Notes: generated by a model from the sequence alone, not told the origin. Shown: positions 8,652 through 18,315, counted from the stretch's first letter. The stretch is DNA of 64,000 nt from Melioribacter sp051488665 (GCF_051488665.1 NZ_JBPSEG010000002.1:124001-188000), one strand, 5' to 3'. Program-made: numbers and translations.

Positions 8652-9535
8652 CAGATCACCCTTTTTGTTTGAGAAATCATTTTTCCAAAATTTTCCGCCC
8701 GATTTAAATAATTCGTAATGTCAACCTCCTTGCCTCTAACAACTGCAACGATAACTATTAGACAGGCTCTCAAAGCCTCGATTGCCGAATTGCTCGGGGC
8801 TACTTTTTTATTGTGAATTGCTTCTAGTCCCTGAACGAAAATAGAGTGCATATTTGAAATTATTTCAAAACCGATTTTCTGCGATAAGTTCCCGTTCTCT
8901 TTCATAGTACTGATGTAATTATTAATTTCGTTCTCGGTATAGTCGTAGCGCGCAACCCGGTTCAAAAAAGCGTCGATCTCTTTTATCGGTCTTAATATCC
9001 GCGCTTCATATTTTTCAAAATTAAATTCTTCATCGGTCTCCAGTCCGTCAAAAATAATTTCCTTTTTAAGATCCTCCGTAGAAGCTCTTTTGGGCGTTTC
9101 AACCGCGCTTTTAATTGTTGACAAGTCTGGTTTATTAACTGGTTTCCTTTTAGTGAGATCGATTTCCACATTTGAATCGGTCGCGGCAACTTCCTTTTGC
9201 AAAATTTCTTTCATCTGCTGAGGCGTTACAATATCGAGCAGATTGCTGACATCGCCTATCAGATTGCTGCTGTGGTTTTTAAATATGCCCGACAGCTTTA
9301 GAAAATCGATCTTTCCGTTTTCCGTATAATTATAGATTTCGGTGAGTTTTATTCCGAGTTTGGACAACTGCGTAATTTTCTTAAACCGCTCTATCTCTTC
9401 GAAAAGATTTTCGGCTTTTGTCAGATGCTCTCTGAGAATTGCAAGCGATTCAATTTTTTCGGAGCTCAGTCTGAGCTGATTAGCTGCCGTCATTACACAC
9501 TGGATAATATAATTTCTTGTAAAATCGAATTTCAT
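8651..9535 (-). CDS. Hypothetical protein, 294 aa, mostly helical
   Basis: I do not recognise this protein. It is soluble with no signal peptide or membrane span. The N-terminal 120 residues and the C-terminal 110 residues look alpha-helical, joined by a charged linker (about 118-165) rich in Lys, Thr and Asp. No nucleotide-binding or catalytic motif is evident. AGG ends one base before the ATG, within the AGGGCAGG stretch before it. It is the first gene of the unit that continues with the mannose-1-phosphate guanylyltransferase (one-base overlap), the RpiB-like gene, pyrK, pyrD and folC, which suggests a housekeeping or envelope role, but this is only context. Confidence 0.8.
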   Translation of the reverse strand: MKFDFTRNYIIQCVMTAANQLRLSSEKIESLAILREHLTKAENLFEEIERFKKITQLSKLGIKLTEIYNYTENGKIDFLKLSGIFKNHSSNLIGDVSNLLDIVTPQQMKEILQKEVAATDSNVEIDLTKRKPVNKPDLSTIKSAVETPKRASTEDLKKEIIFDGLETDEEFNFEKYEARILRPIKEIDAFLNRVARYDYTENEINNYISTMKENGNLSQKIGFEIISNMHSIFVQGLEAIHNKKVAPSNSAIEALRACLIVIVAVVRGKEVDITNYLNRAENFGKMISQTKRVI

Positions 9536-9677
9536 CCTGCCCTATAACACAATTTCCTGCAATAATATAAGACAAATGTAATCAATTTTAATAATTCAGT
9601 CACATAAAATAGTTAAGTAAAATTAGCGGTCTGACGACTAATTTGTTATCTTTCCCTAACACATTCGGGAGGACAAT

Positions 9678-10001
9678 ATGTTACTGACAACAACAAACGC
9701 CATCGAAGGGAAAAAAATAGTTAAATATCTCGGCATCGTTAGCGGCGAAGCAATTATGGGAGCAAATATTATCAAGGATTTATTCGCAGGAATCAGGGAT
9801 ATCGTAGGCGGCAGATCAGCCACTTATGAAAAAGAATTGCGAAACGCCAAAGAGCTTGCTTTAAATGAAATGGCGCAGGAAGCAGCCATAATGGGCGCAA
9901 ATGCCGTAATTGCCGTCGACCTCGATTACGAAACTGTTGGACAAGCGGGCAGTATGCTGATGGTTTCTGCCAGCGGCACTGCCGTTGTCTTAGAGGACTA
10001 A
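9678..10001 (+). CDS. YbjQ/UPF0145 family protein
   Basis: The 107-aa protein matches the YbjQ (putative heavy-metal-binding, UPF0145) family along its whole length: TTTNAIEGKKIVKYLGIVSGEAIMG, a central GGRSATYEKEL segment, then ALNEMAQEAAIMGANAVIAVDLDYE. Family members form small pentameric assemblies; no reaction is established to my knowledge. A good Shine-Dalgarno sequence, GGGAGG, lies 6 bases before the ATG. It is the only plus-strand gene in the first 49 kb, divergent from the unit starting at 9535. Its TAA overlaps the TAG of the opposing permease gene within the bases CTAA, so the two genes converge with no space for a terminator. Confidence 0.9.
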   Translation: MLLTTTNAIEGKKIVKYLGIVSGEAIMGANIIKDLFAGIRDIVGGRSATYEKELRNAKELALNEMAQEAAIMGANAVIAVDLDYETVGQAGSMLMVSASGTAVVLED

Positions 10002-11224
10002 AATATAAAAGTAAACCAGATAATTCCGATAGCTACTGTTATAGCCGTAACAATTATACCCGGCTTCAAATATTCGCCGAAAGTAATCGTTATGTTGTCT
10101 TTTTTTGCTGTTTCGGCAACGATTAGATTTGCAACCGAACCTATCAGCGTTAAATTGCCGGCAAACGTCGACGCCATGCCGAGTACAAGCCACGATTGCT
10201 CCGGATTGGGCATTACCTGTATTACAGGTTTCAGCAGCAAGACAGCGGGTACATTTGAGATTAGATTACTCATTATTACGGTAGCCAATGAAAACGAGAA
10301 AACGCTCTCCGTCAATAAAGGATTAATTGTAGTTGACAGATAAAAGCTTAATCCGGAAGTTTCTATCGATTTAGTTACCACAAAAAGCGCAGAGAAAAAA
10401 ACAAGCAGCGACCAATCAATTTCATTGAACACTCTTGCCGGTTTCAAACGTCTTGTGACAAGCAAAAGCGCCGCGCATGCAAAAGCGGCAATCGGAATTT
10501 TCATTCCCGCAAAAAGCAATACAACCATCAGGAAAGTCGATATTGAACTCTTTATCAGCAAAGGCTTGTACGGTTTAACTTCCTCTGTTTTAATCTCATC
10601 GAAGTATGTTTGGTAAAATTCTTTTTTATAGACGAACCTCAAAACGATTAACGTCGCTAATAATCCGGATACGGAGGGAATTATCTGATAAGCCATATAA
10701 TCCGCGAAAGAAATTCCGGAGGCTATACCGATAATCATATTTTGCGGATTTCCGATTATCGTCATTGCCGAGCCGATATTCGCAGACAGCGCAACCCCAA
10801 TTAAATACGGTACCGGATTTCTTTTAAGCGTCCTAACAACTTCTATAATTAACGGCGTATAAACAATTACAATCGTATCATTCAGGAAAAACGCGGATAA
10901 TATTCCCGATGAAAAAATTATAAGAGTCAGAAGCTGATAGGGCGTTCGCGCAAACCTGATAATTTTAGAAGATAAGATTTTGAAAAAGCCGCTTAACCTC
11001 AGATTGCCGTTAATAATCATCATCGAAAAGAGCAAAACAATCGTATCCATATCGATTGCGCTATAAGCCTCGAGCGAGTCGATCGCGCCTGCGAGCAGCA
11101 AAGCAGCCGCTCCCACAAGCGCAATCGAAGCTCTGTTCATTCTGAATTTCGGAATCCTTCCGACGGCAATTCCGTAAAGCGTGATTAAAATTATTGCCAG
11201 ACTTACAATCTGAACTCGAGACAC
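9998..11224 (-). CDS. SLC13/ArsB-type anion permease
   Basis: The 408-aa protein has about ten to eleven hydrophobic segments with two repeated halves, as in the CitM/ArsB/SLC13 ion-transporter superfamily. Diagnostic stretches are SAFFLNDTIVIVYTPL near residue 110 and the helix-break motif SANIGSAMTIIGNPQNMIIG near residue 147, with the mirrored NLISNVPAVLLL and AGNLTLIGSVANLIVAE in the second half. Substrates in the superfamily include dicarboxylates, sulfate, arsenite and sodium; the sequence does not decide among them and no arsenic genes are nearby. It follows the MFS gene by 5 bases, so they are probably co-transcribed. Confidence 0.85.
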   Translation of the reverse strand: MSRVQIVSLAIILITLYGIAVGRIPKFRMNRASIALVGAAALLLAGAIDSLEAYSAIDMDTIVLLFSMMIINGNLRLSGFFKILSSKIIRFARTPYQLLTLIIFSSGILSAFFLNDTIVIVYTPLIIEVVRTLKRNPVPYLIGVALSANIGSAMTIIGNPQNMIIGIASGISFADYMAYQIIPSVSGLLATLIVLRFVYKKEFYQTYFDEIKTEEVKPYKPLLIKSSISTFLMVVLLFAGMKIPIAAFACAALLLVTRRLKPARVFNEIDWSLLVFFSALFVVTKSIETSGLSFYLSTTINPLLTESVFSFSLATVIMSNLISNVPAVLLLKPVIQVMPNPEQSWLVLGMASTFAGNLTLIGSVANLIVAETAKKDNITITFGEYLKPGIIVTAITVAIGIIWFTFIF

Positions 11225-11229
11225 TTAAC

Positions 11230-12612
11230 TTATCCTTCGCGCTTAACTTTAAATCCTTTCATCATCCACTTTTTGGCCAGGAGCAGTCCGAGCGGACTTA
11301 ATATTGCAATTAGTCCGTAAATGAACCACATTGTTTCAGTATTCATTTGAGAAGGAGGCGTATCTGCGGGGCAATATTTCATCAAAAACCAGCCGGAATA
11401 GAGACTCGTTACAATTTTAGTAAGGAACCACGGGAACTGACCAATTCCCATATAGATCCCCGTCATATTCTTCGGGGCAATTTCGGCAACCCATTGCAAA
11501 AAGCGCGGCTGCCACATTGCTTCGCCGATTGTCATTATAATTAAATATGCCATTAAAGTATTGATATTGGGACCCAGCGCAAGAATAAAAGTGGGGAACG
11601 CCATGACAAACGTTCCGATTATCATCATGTTGTAAGTATTTCTTTTAGTTGTCAAAGCGGCAACCATCGGCGTTAATATGAAAATGAGTATCGGATTAAG
11701 GTTGACGAAAAATTCAAAATTATCCTGCACGAATCCTTCGAAAGCTCTGCTTGTATAGAGAGGCAAAGTAAGCCAGTTATGAGCAAACAACGTCTGCACC
11801 GGAATTAATATGAAAATAAAATAGAGAAAGCGGAAATCGCGCAGAGGGAAATTCTTAATATAAAATTGCACTTTTTCTTTGAAGGTCATATTCTTCAGTT
11901 CGTCGTCGTCTTCTTTCTCTTCGTTTTTGTTTTTCGAAGCTTCCGCTACGGCTTTCTCGTAAGCATTTTTCGTAATAACGAAATAGACAATAAAGATGCC
12001 CACTACGGTCAAAGCCACATAAACCCAAAAGACTCCGAGAATGCCGTAGGCTTTTCTGACGGGAGGCGATATTAGACCGGGCAGAAAGCCGCCCAGATTC
12101 ATAAGAGCATAAAGCATAGCGTATCCCATTGCCGCAGTTTTTTCATCGGTTAATTTTTTTACGCCTGCGTAACACGCGGGCTGATAGATTCCGTATCCGA
12201 TAATAACGCCGAGTATTCCGACCATCGAGAGAATATGCGCAGACCCCCACAAACCGGGCTCTCCCATCGCGGGCGCCACCGTTAAAATTATTCTGCCCAC
12301 CAGCATTGCCGAAAGAGCAATTAACAAGGATTTTCTCAAGCCGATCCAGTCGACCGTAGCTCCCAGAAACAGCATACTCAATGTGATGCCGGCGGTCAGG
12401 AATCCGACCATATTTCCGGCTCTTATGTCGTCCAGACCGATATATTCATTAAAGTAGATTGCAAGCAACCCGACTATTCCGAAATAGGTTAGTCCTTCGA
12501 GCATATAAGATAAATTCAAGCCGAACAAAGCTCTCGATGTATGAAGCAGGTCTTTGAACGGTTGCGTTATCTCTTTCAAAGTGCTCTTCAGTATATTATT
12601 TTCCCGAGACAT
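11230..12612 (-). CDS. Major facilitator superfamily transporter
   Basis: The 460-aa protein has about 12 membrane spans with a charged cytoplasmic loop rich in Glu and Lys (about 225-245) between the halves. The loop-2 MFS signature is seen as GATVDWIGLRKSLL near residue 84. The opening YMLEGLTYFGIVGLLAIYF resembles oligopeptide/POT-type carriers, and ALMNLGGFLPGLISPPVRKAYG also fits that branch, but the POT fingerprint is not complete, so I leave the substrate open. It follows murB after 19 bases and precedes the SLC13-type permease, giving a small transport group after a cell-wall gene. Confidence 0.85.
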   Translation of the reverse strand: MSRENNILKSTLKEITQPFKDLLHTSRALFGLNLSYMLEGLTYFGIVGLLAIYFNEYIGLDDIRAGNMVGFLTAGITLSMLFLGATVDWIGLRKSLLIALSAMLVGRIILTVAPAMGEPGLWGSAHILSMVGILGVIIGYGIYQPACYAGVKKLTDEKTAAMGYAMLYALMNLGGFLPGLISPPVRKAYGILGVFWVYVALTVVGIFIVYFVITKNAYEKAVAEASKNKNEEKEDDDELKNMTFKEKVQFYIKNFPLRDFRFLYFIFILIPVQTLFAHNWLTLPLYTSRAFEGFVQDNFEFFVNLNPILIFILTPMVAALTTKRNTYNMMIIGTFVMAFPTFILALGPNINTLMAYLIIMTIGEAMWQPRFLQWVAEIAPKNMTGIYMGIGQFPWFLTKIVTSLYSGWFLMKYCPADTPPSQMNTETMWFIYGLIAILSPLGLLLAKKWMMKGFKVKREG

Positions 12613-12631
12613 ATTAACCTCATGATTTTGT

Positions 12632-13642
12632 CTATATTATGTTAACTTCGTACTCCAGTTCAATACCGTATTTATCGTACACCGCAGCCCTTACAATTTC
12701 AGCAAAATCCAGTATCTCTTTCCCCGAGGCAGTGCCGTAATTTACAATTACCAGAGCCTGGTCTTTATGCACTCCCACATTGCCGATACGTTTTCCCTTC
12801 AAGCCGGATTTCTCGATCAACCACGCAGCCGGTATTTTATAAATTCTTTCGTCGATTTTATGGTACGGTATATCCTTGTATAAAGACTGCAAAGAATCGA
12901 GTTTGTCTGCGTTAACGACGGGATTTTTAAAGAAGCTGCCCGCATTGCCCAATTCAGACGGATCGGGTAATTTCGATTTCCTTATCGCAATAACTCCGTT
13001 ACGTACGTCTTCTATGTCGATATCGTCAAAACTTTTGTCATGGAAGTATTCTTTTAAAGCGCGATATTCGAGATTCAATCTTTTCGATTTGCTCAGTTTA
13101 ATTACAATCGCTATAATCAGGAATTTGTTTTTCAGTTTTTCCTTAAAAATGCTCGAACGGTATTTCAAATTGCAATTGTCAGCCGGCAGAATTTCTTTTT
13201 TTAGCTCCTGTAAATTCAAGCCTTCCACTTCCACCAGACAATCTTTTAATTCCACTCCGTAGGCTCCGATATTTTGAATCGGCGCCGCCCCGACGGTTCC
13301 CGGAATAAGCGACAGATTTTCAATTCCGTACCATCGTTTTTTAACCGTAAATTCTACGAGCTCGTCCCATGCTTCGCCTGCCGACGCGCGAATCAAAACA
13401 GAGGAATCGTTTTCCGAGATTATTTCTATTCCCTTTTTGTTGAAGTGAATAACGCTTCCCTCGAAGTCTTTCGTAAACAAGACGTTGCTGCCGCCCCCTA
13501 AAATCAAATAGTTCCCGGGAAAGTTATTTCGGAGATAGTTTAAAAGTTCTTCTTCATCATCGCACTCGATAAATTCTTTGGCAACAGAGTCTACGCCGAA
13601 AGTGTTGTATTTTTTGAGCGAGAAATTTAAATGGCGTTTCAT
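12632..13642 (-). CDS. murB: UDP-N-acetylenolpyruvoylglucosamine reductase
   Basis: MurB reduces the enolpyruvyl group to give UDP-N-acetylmuramate, with FAD and NADPH, in peptidoglycan synthesis. The 336-aa sequence begins with YNTFGVDSVAKEF, has the FAD loop LILGGGSNVLF near residue 45, SLIPGTVGAAPIQNIGAYGVE near 115-135, YRSSIFK (tyrosine-loop area), and GNAGSFFKNPVV near 230 with the catalytic serine. Length and motifs agree with the E. coli-like type I enzyme. It lies 50 bases after comEC, in a new or continuing unit; no terminator is seen between them. Confidence 0.95.
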   Translation of the reverse strand: MKRHLNFSLKKYNTFGVDSVAKEFIECDDEEELLNYLRNNFPGNYLILGGGSNVLFTKDFEGSVIHFNKKGIEIISENDSSVLIRASAGEAWDELVEFTVKKRWYGIENLSLIPGTVGAAPIQNIGAYGVELKDCLVEVEGLNLQELKKEILPADNCNLKYRSSIFKEKLKNKFLIIAIVIKLSKSKRLNLEYRALKEYFHDKSFDDIDIEDVRNGVIAIRKSKLPDPSELGNAGSFFKNPVVNADKLDSLQSLYKDIPYHKIDERIYKIPAAWLIEKSGLKGKRIGNVGVHKDQALVIVNYGTASGKEILDFAEIVRAAVYDKYGIELEYEVNII

Positions 13643-13692
13643 CCAATAAAGTTTCCGTATTTAGAGATTGACAAATATCCGCAAATTCTTAC

Positions 13693-16104
13693 TCAAAATA
13701 TAAGCCCGCTTTCGAGTTTTTTCCAATTAATTACTTCAATATTTTCTCCGTCGCTCCTCAATATTAGAGCTCCCTGCCTGTCAGTTCTTAATATGCGTAC
13801 ATCCGTCTTTATTAATAAAGCTATAACTTCCGGCGAAGGATGTTTGAAGTAGTTTCCCTCTCCTGCCGATATAATAGCGTAAGAAGGGTTGACAAATTCC
13901 AGAAACTTTTCCGAGGTGCTTGTTTTACTGCCGTGATGCGCTACTTTTAATACGTCCGAATGCAGAAATTCGCCATAACGATTTATTAATTCGTTCTCTA
14001 TTTTTTTAGACGCGTCTCCCGTAAAGAGAAACGAAGTATTCCCATAAACAATTTTCAATATTCCGCTTCTGTCGTTGGAATTTAGAATATCGTTGTCTTT
14101 ATTAACGTTCAAAACGTAGAGGCGGGATTTCGGATATTTAATAATTTTATGGTCATAATACTCATACGGTACGCGTTTGCTCTTTAAAAGATTTTCCAAT
14201 TCGATATCCGACCCGTCGCTCGAATCGATTTCGGGTTTGAAAAGATAATTAACCCTTCCCTCTTTTATAAGCGATATAAATCCGCCGTAATGGTCGTTGT
14301 CCACATGAGAAATGAAGCCGTAGTTAATTACATCTATTCCCAGATAATCCATAAGCGGGATAATAGTTCTCTTCCCGTTGTCGAAATATTCCGTTGCGCT
14401 GCCGGCGTCGATTAAAATGTAATCGCCTGCCGGTAATCTTGCCAGGAACGCGTCGCCCTGTCCAACGTCGATTACCATGACCGTTAGTTTGTTTTCCGGG
14501 AAATATTCGTAATTGTCTATTTTCATAAATAAAATCATAACGGCGACCGAAAGGATTGCAGCCGTAATTCGGAAGGAGATATTCTTGTAACGATACGCCA
14601 AATATCCAAGAAATATAAATACGAGATAAAATAGTATCAGGTCGTACCAGGAGAATTGATTAATTCTTACATAAGCAAAATCGATCGAGCCGATAAAATC
14701 GGCGACCGTTAACATTAAATGGGAAAAAAGGATTGCGGCAGACGCGTATAATTTTCCCAGGAGCGGAAACGCCGCCGAAAATGCCAAAGTTACGATTCCA
14801 AGCGATACTATAATTCCAACTAACGGGATTACAATAAGATTCGACAATAACGCTATAAGCGATACTTTATGAAAATAAATAATCGTAAACGGCAATGTTC
14901 CAATTTGAGCTGCAAGAGATACGGACATAAACAATAAAATATTTTTTAGCCATCTTTTGTTTTTTTGATTAAAGTATTCACGTCCGGCTATCACGTTGTT
15001 AAAATACGGCGTTAGCGCAAGAATAGAGAGCACGGCGGCGAACGACAACTGAAAACCGGGTTCGAACAATTCGCCGGGATTGATTAATAAAATTACAAAT
15101 GCGGCTATTGCAAGAGTATTGAACGGAGACGAATCCCTGCCGGAATACTTAGCTATTATATAAGTGGACGCCATAATAACCGCTCTGGTAACTGACGGCG
15201 GCGAATTTGTGATAATCATGTAAACAACCAGTCCTGATACCGTAAGCAAATATCTTATCGTTATATTAATACGTTGGAACAAAACAAAAAACATAAAAGC
15301 AATAAAACCTACATGTAGTCCCGATACGGCCAAAATATGAATAACACCCGCATTTATAAACTTTTCTTTTATTTCGTAATCGATCATATTTCTGTCTGCC
15401 AGTAAAAGTCCGCGGAGCAATGACGCCGTGATAAAATCGTGCTGTCTAAATATCATTTTGTCTATCGAGCACCGTAATTTAAATACCAGATCGGGGAAGA
15501 ATTTTCTTTCGCTATCCGTCAGTGTAAAATTATCCGAATCATAGACATAAAAGAGCGCGCTTATTTTTCTCCTGAAAAGATAGTCCTGATAATCGAATTC
15601 TCCGGGATTCCTTTTATCCCTCGCCTTCATTAATGTCCCTTTCATTCGTACGCCGCTGCCAACCGATATCCCGTCGTAAATACGCCGTAAGTTTTTGTTT
15701 GTCGATATTATGGAGCAAAAAATATTCACTCTCTTTTTGGATACGCTGCCGTTCTTTTTAACGCTGTCGACTTCAACGGTGAAATTCAATCTGTCCTTCC
15801 TTATTAAATCGACGCTTATAATTCTTCCGTATAAAAAAGCGTTTCTGTATTTCGGGAGGGTATAAGGATAAGTCGTCTTTTCGGATTCGGAGAGCGCATA
15901 ATGAAAAGAGCCGGCTGAAATTATCGTCAGAATAACTACAGCGTTGCCGTAAGCCGATTTATATTTAATATACAGTATCAAAGACAGAAGAAAAAGAATT
16001 AAGAGCGGCGGGAAGATTATATTTATTGGAAGCTTGAGTATCGATTCGAGTATTATTCCGCAAATAAAAAATACTATAAATTTTATCAGCGGATATTTAT
16101 TCAC
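13693..16104 (-). CDS. comEC: ComEC/Rec2-type DNA-uptake channel protein
   Basis: ComEC forms the inner-membrane channel for single-stranded DNA in natural transformation. The 803-aa protein has N-terminal membrane spans and an OB-fold-like region (about 85-200), a multi-span competence domain with LRGLLLADR and ILAVSGLHVGFIAFM near 235-265, and a C-terminal metallo-beta-lactamase-like domain with VIDVGQGDAFLARLP, LIDAGSA, SHVDNDHYGGF and KVAHHGSKTSTSE. All three family domains are present and the zinc-type histidine motifs are intact, so it may degrade the non-transported strand. It overlaps the upstream gene by 4 bases. No other competence genes are in the window. Confidence 0.93.
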   Translation of the reverse strand: MNKYPLIKFIVFFICGIILESILKLPINIIFPPLLILFLLSLILYIKYKSAYGNAVVILTIISAGSFHYALSESEKTTYPYTLPKYRNAFLYGRIISVDLIRKDRLNFTVEVDSVKKNGSVSKKRVNIFCSIISTNKNLRRIYDGISVGSGVRMKGTLMKARDKRNPGEFDYQDYLFRRKISALFYVYDSDNFTLTDSERKFFPDLVFKLRCSIDKMIFRQHDFITASLLRGLLLADRNMIDYEIKEKFINAGVIHILAVSGLHVGFIAFMFFVLFQRINITIRYLLTVSGLVVYMIITNSPPSVTRAVIMASTYIIAKYSGRDSSPFNTLAIAAFVILLINPGELFEPGFQLSFAAVLSILALTPYFNNVIAGREYFNQKNKRWLKNILLFMSVSLAAQIGTLPFTIIYFHKVSLIALLSNLIVIPLVGIIVSLGIVTLAFSAAFPLLGKLYASAAILFSHLMLTVADFIGSIDFAYVRINQFSWYDLILFYLVFIFLGYLAYRYKNISFRITAAILSVAVMILFMKIDNYEYFPENKLTVMVIDVGQGDAFLARLPAGDYILIDAGSATEYFDNGKRTIIPLMDYLGIDVINYGFISHVDNDHYGGFISLIKEGRVNYLFKPEIDSSDGSDIELENLLKSKRVPYEYYDHKIIKYPKSRLYVLNVNKDNDILNSNDRSGILKIVYGNTSFLFTGDASKKIENELINRYGEFLHSDVLKVAHHGSKTSTSEKFLEFVNPSYAIISAGEGNYFKHPSPEVIALLIKTDVRILRTDRQGALILRSDGENIEVINWKKLESGLIF

Positions 16105-17003
16105 TCATATAACTCCATTAGTGAGTCTTTTATATCGTACAGCGACTTGATTTTCGAAGCAATCCTTTCGGCATATTTACCGTATGTCAAACCGAGCGCG
16201 GGATTGAGCGTATGAGTACGTACAGTGAGGTCTTCGAAGTTGCCGTGGTCCGAACAGATTAATAGCGTCATTTCGTCGGGAAGTATTTTAACGAGGCTGT
16301 GCAAAAAGCCGTCGAGCGTTTTAACGGTGAGGTCGAACAATTCGAGATTTCTTCCGTGACCGAGGTGATCGGTGTGAAAATATTCGAATAACGTAAAATG
16401 ATTACGGGAAGCTATTCGAACCAGTCTCTTTGCCGCCAATTCGGGCGTAATGACTTTTAATTTGTAATTCATTTTATTGACAAATCTATAGTTGTCGATA
16501 TCCGCGCTAAGCGCCCTGCCTTTATGAACGTCGCTTATCTTATTCAGTTTAACTCCGCTCAGAAGACAGGATAACGTTGTAACGCTCAACATTCGCCTGC
16601 CTTTTTTGACATAGTCGAAAAATTGTTTCGGGTATGCATTTACAAAAGTAACTTTCTTTCTTTTGCGCTTAAGCTCGATAAAAATATTTTTTTCTTTAAT
16701 AATAGGAACAAGAGTCGAATAAGGATACGGTCCGAAATGTTTGCCGATAATTTTCGGAGCGTTGACGCCGCAGAAAATAGAAGTTTGTCCAGTTCCGCTG
16801 AGCGGAATATCGGGCACTCCCATTGTTGCGTCGACAGGAAAAACATATGAGTTCTTTCCTGTCAGGCGTTGTTTGCCGAGATGAGGAATTTCTCCGAAAA
16901 GTTCCTTGAATATTTTAAAATCGTATTTGAAGAAGGGATTGTTAACGTAGTCCTTTTTCCCGATTCCCACCCCGTCGATGAATATCATCAAAACCGACTT
17001 CAC
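16101..17003 (-). CDS. Alkaline-phosphatase-superfamily metalloenzyme
   Basis: The 300-aa protein resembles phosphopentomutase / cofactor-independent phosphoglycerate mutase members of the alkaline phosphatase superfamily. It has the first metal aspartate in MIFIDGVGIG (Asp9), a candidate nucleophile in SGTGQTSIFCG near residue 70, then FHTDHLGHG and CSDHGNFED, which supply the remaining Asp/His metal ligands, and HTLNP. The two-metal site looks complete. It is shorter than true phosphoglycerate mutase (about 510 aa), so a hydrolase or nuclease role is possible. It overlaps dtd and comEC by 4 bases each; that coupling does not reveal the substrate. Confidence 0.8.
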   Translation of the reverse strand: MKSVLMIFIDGVGIGKKDYVNNPFFKYDFKIFKELFGEIPHLGKQRLTGKNSYVFPVDATMGVPDIPLSGTGQTSIFCGVNAPKIIGKHFGPYPYSTLVPIIKEKNIFIELKRKRKKVTFVNAYPKQFFDYVKKGRRMLSVTTLSCLLSGVKLNKISDVHKGRALSADIDNYRFVNKMNYKLKVITPELAAKRLVRIASRNHFTLFEYFHTDHLGHGRNLELFDLTVKTLDGFLHSLVKILPDEMTLLICSDHGNFEDLTVRTHTLNPALGLTYGKYAERIASKIKSLYDIKDSLMELYE

Positions 17004-17464
17004 ATATTTCCTTTTTCTTTTGATTCTACGAGTAAAGTTACCGGACCGTCATTAAAAATTTTTACAAGCATCATAGCGGCATATATACCGTTTTTAATTT
17101 TCGCTTCGCCAAGATTAAATTTCATTCTTTCGATAAACTTTTCGTATAAATCATTTGCCGTTTCCGGTTTTGCCGCCTCCGAAAAACTGGGACGATTGCC
17201 GCGCCTGGTATCGCCGTATAATGTAAATTGAGAAATTACGAGAACTTCGCCCCCGATATCTTTGACTGACAAATTCATTTTGCCCTGACTGTCTTCGAAT
17301 ATACGCAAATTGCTGCATTTGTCCGCTACAAAGTTTACGTCTTCGATTGTGTCGCCTTCTTTAACGCCAAGCAGTATTACCATGCCTTTCCCAATCGAAG
17401 CGAAATGTTTGGGTTCTTCAATTGTAACGGAACCTTCCGATACTCTTTGCACCAGAGCTCTCAT
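17000..17464 (-). CDS. dtd: D-aminoacyl-tRNA deacylase
   Basis: DTD removes D-amino acids (and glycine from tRNA-Ala) mischarged on tRNA. The 154-aa protein has the two family motifs: SQFTLYGDTRRGNRPSF near residues 78-94 and the Gly-cisPro segment NDGPVTLLVES near 137-147. The N-terminus MRALVQRVSEGSVTI is typical. Its start overlaps the end of prmC by 4 bases and its end overlaps the phosphatase-like gene by 4 bases. A quality-control role next to a translation methyltransferase is consistent. Identification is secure. Confidence 0.96.
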   Translation of the reverse strand: MRALVQRVSEGSVTIEEPKHFASIGKGMVILLGVKEGDTIEDVNFVADKCSNLRIFEDSQGKMNLSVKDIGGEVLVISQFTLYGDTRRGNRPSFSEAAKPETANDLYEKFIERMKFNLGEAKIKNGIYAAMMLVKIFNDGPVTLLVESKEKGNM

Positions 17465-18315
17465 TGTTTTTGTCCGTAGATTATTCTGTCGATTTTTTGA
17501 TAATCCTTAACAATTTCTATATTGTTGAAATCGTACTTCTTCATAATCGAATGAACTTCGGCGGATTGTCCCTGTCCCAATTCAAAAAATAATCTTCCGC
17601 CGGGCGATAAAAATTGAACTGCCAGTCCGGTAATTCTTTTATAAAAACTGTATCCGTCTTTATAATCCGTAACTGCGATTTCGGGTTCGTAACGCGCAAT
17701 TTCTTCCTGCAGTTTATTAAATTCATCATAGCTTACGTACGGCGGATTCGAAACAATTATATCAAAGCGGATGTCCGGGAACAGATATTCTTCAAAAATA
17801 TCTTTTTTAATAAATTCGATTGAATCCGAAACATCGTGCAAAGTTGCATTGTGCTGCGCTAGTTTAATCGCATCTTCGGATTTGTCGATAGCTACAATTC
17901 TGGCGTCTTTTAAATTAAGAGCAAGCGCTACGGCAATATTCCCGCTCCCCGTTCCGATGTCAAGAATCTTGAGCGATTCCGCGTCTTTATGCATTTCAAT
18001 AATTTTTTCAACCAACAATTCAGTTTCCGGTCGGGGAATAAGCACGGATTCATCGACGTCGAATTTCAGTCCGTAAAACTCGGTATAGCCCAAAATATAT
18101 TGCAAGGGTTCCCTGGCTCCTCTGCGCCGTATCAATTCCCTGTAGCGATCGATTTCATTTTCTTTAAGAGGTTGATCGAAGCGCAGGTAAAGGTCCATCC
18201 TCTTGCATTTAAGAACATCGGCAAGCAACAACTCTGCATTCAAACGCGGCGACTCTACGCCTTTTTTTTCCAGATACTCTGCGGACAAAGTTACGGCATT
18301 GAGAACTGTCAACAT
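17461..18315 (-). CDS. prmC: Peptide chain release factor N5-glutamine methyltransferase
   Basis: PrmC methylates the glutamine of the GGQ motif in release factors RF1 and RF2. The 284-aa protein has a helical N-terminal release-factor-binding domain (with ILGYTEFYGLKF just before the catalytic domain) and a Rossmann methyltransferase domain with ILDIGTGSGNIAVALA near residue 115 and the substrate-binding NPPYVSYDEF motif near residue 187. Length and order match the family. It starts two bases after the HAD gene ends and overlaps dtd by 4 bases. Confidence 0.95.
   Translation of the reverse strand: MLTVLNAVTLSAEYLEKKGVESPRLNAELLLADVLKCKRMDLYLRFDQPLKENEIDRYRELIRRRGAREPLQYILGYTEFYGLKFDVDESVLIPRPETELLVEKIIEMHKDAESLKILDIGTGSGNIAVALALNLKDARIVAIDKSEDAIKLAQHNATLHDVSDSIEFIKKDIFEEYLFPDIRFDIIVSNPPYVSYDEFNKLQEEIARYEPEIAVTDYKDGYSFYKRITGLAVQFLSPGGRLFFELGQGQSAEVHSIMKKYDFNNIEIVKDYQKIDRIIYGQKQ

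Noticed and set aside
9536..9677. Divergent promoters including TATCTTTC before the YbjQ-family gene
   Set aside because: It matches seven of eight consensus positions in an AT-rich gap, but no matching upstream element at the right distance could be defined.
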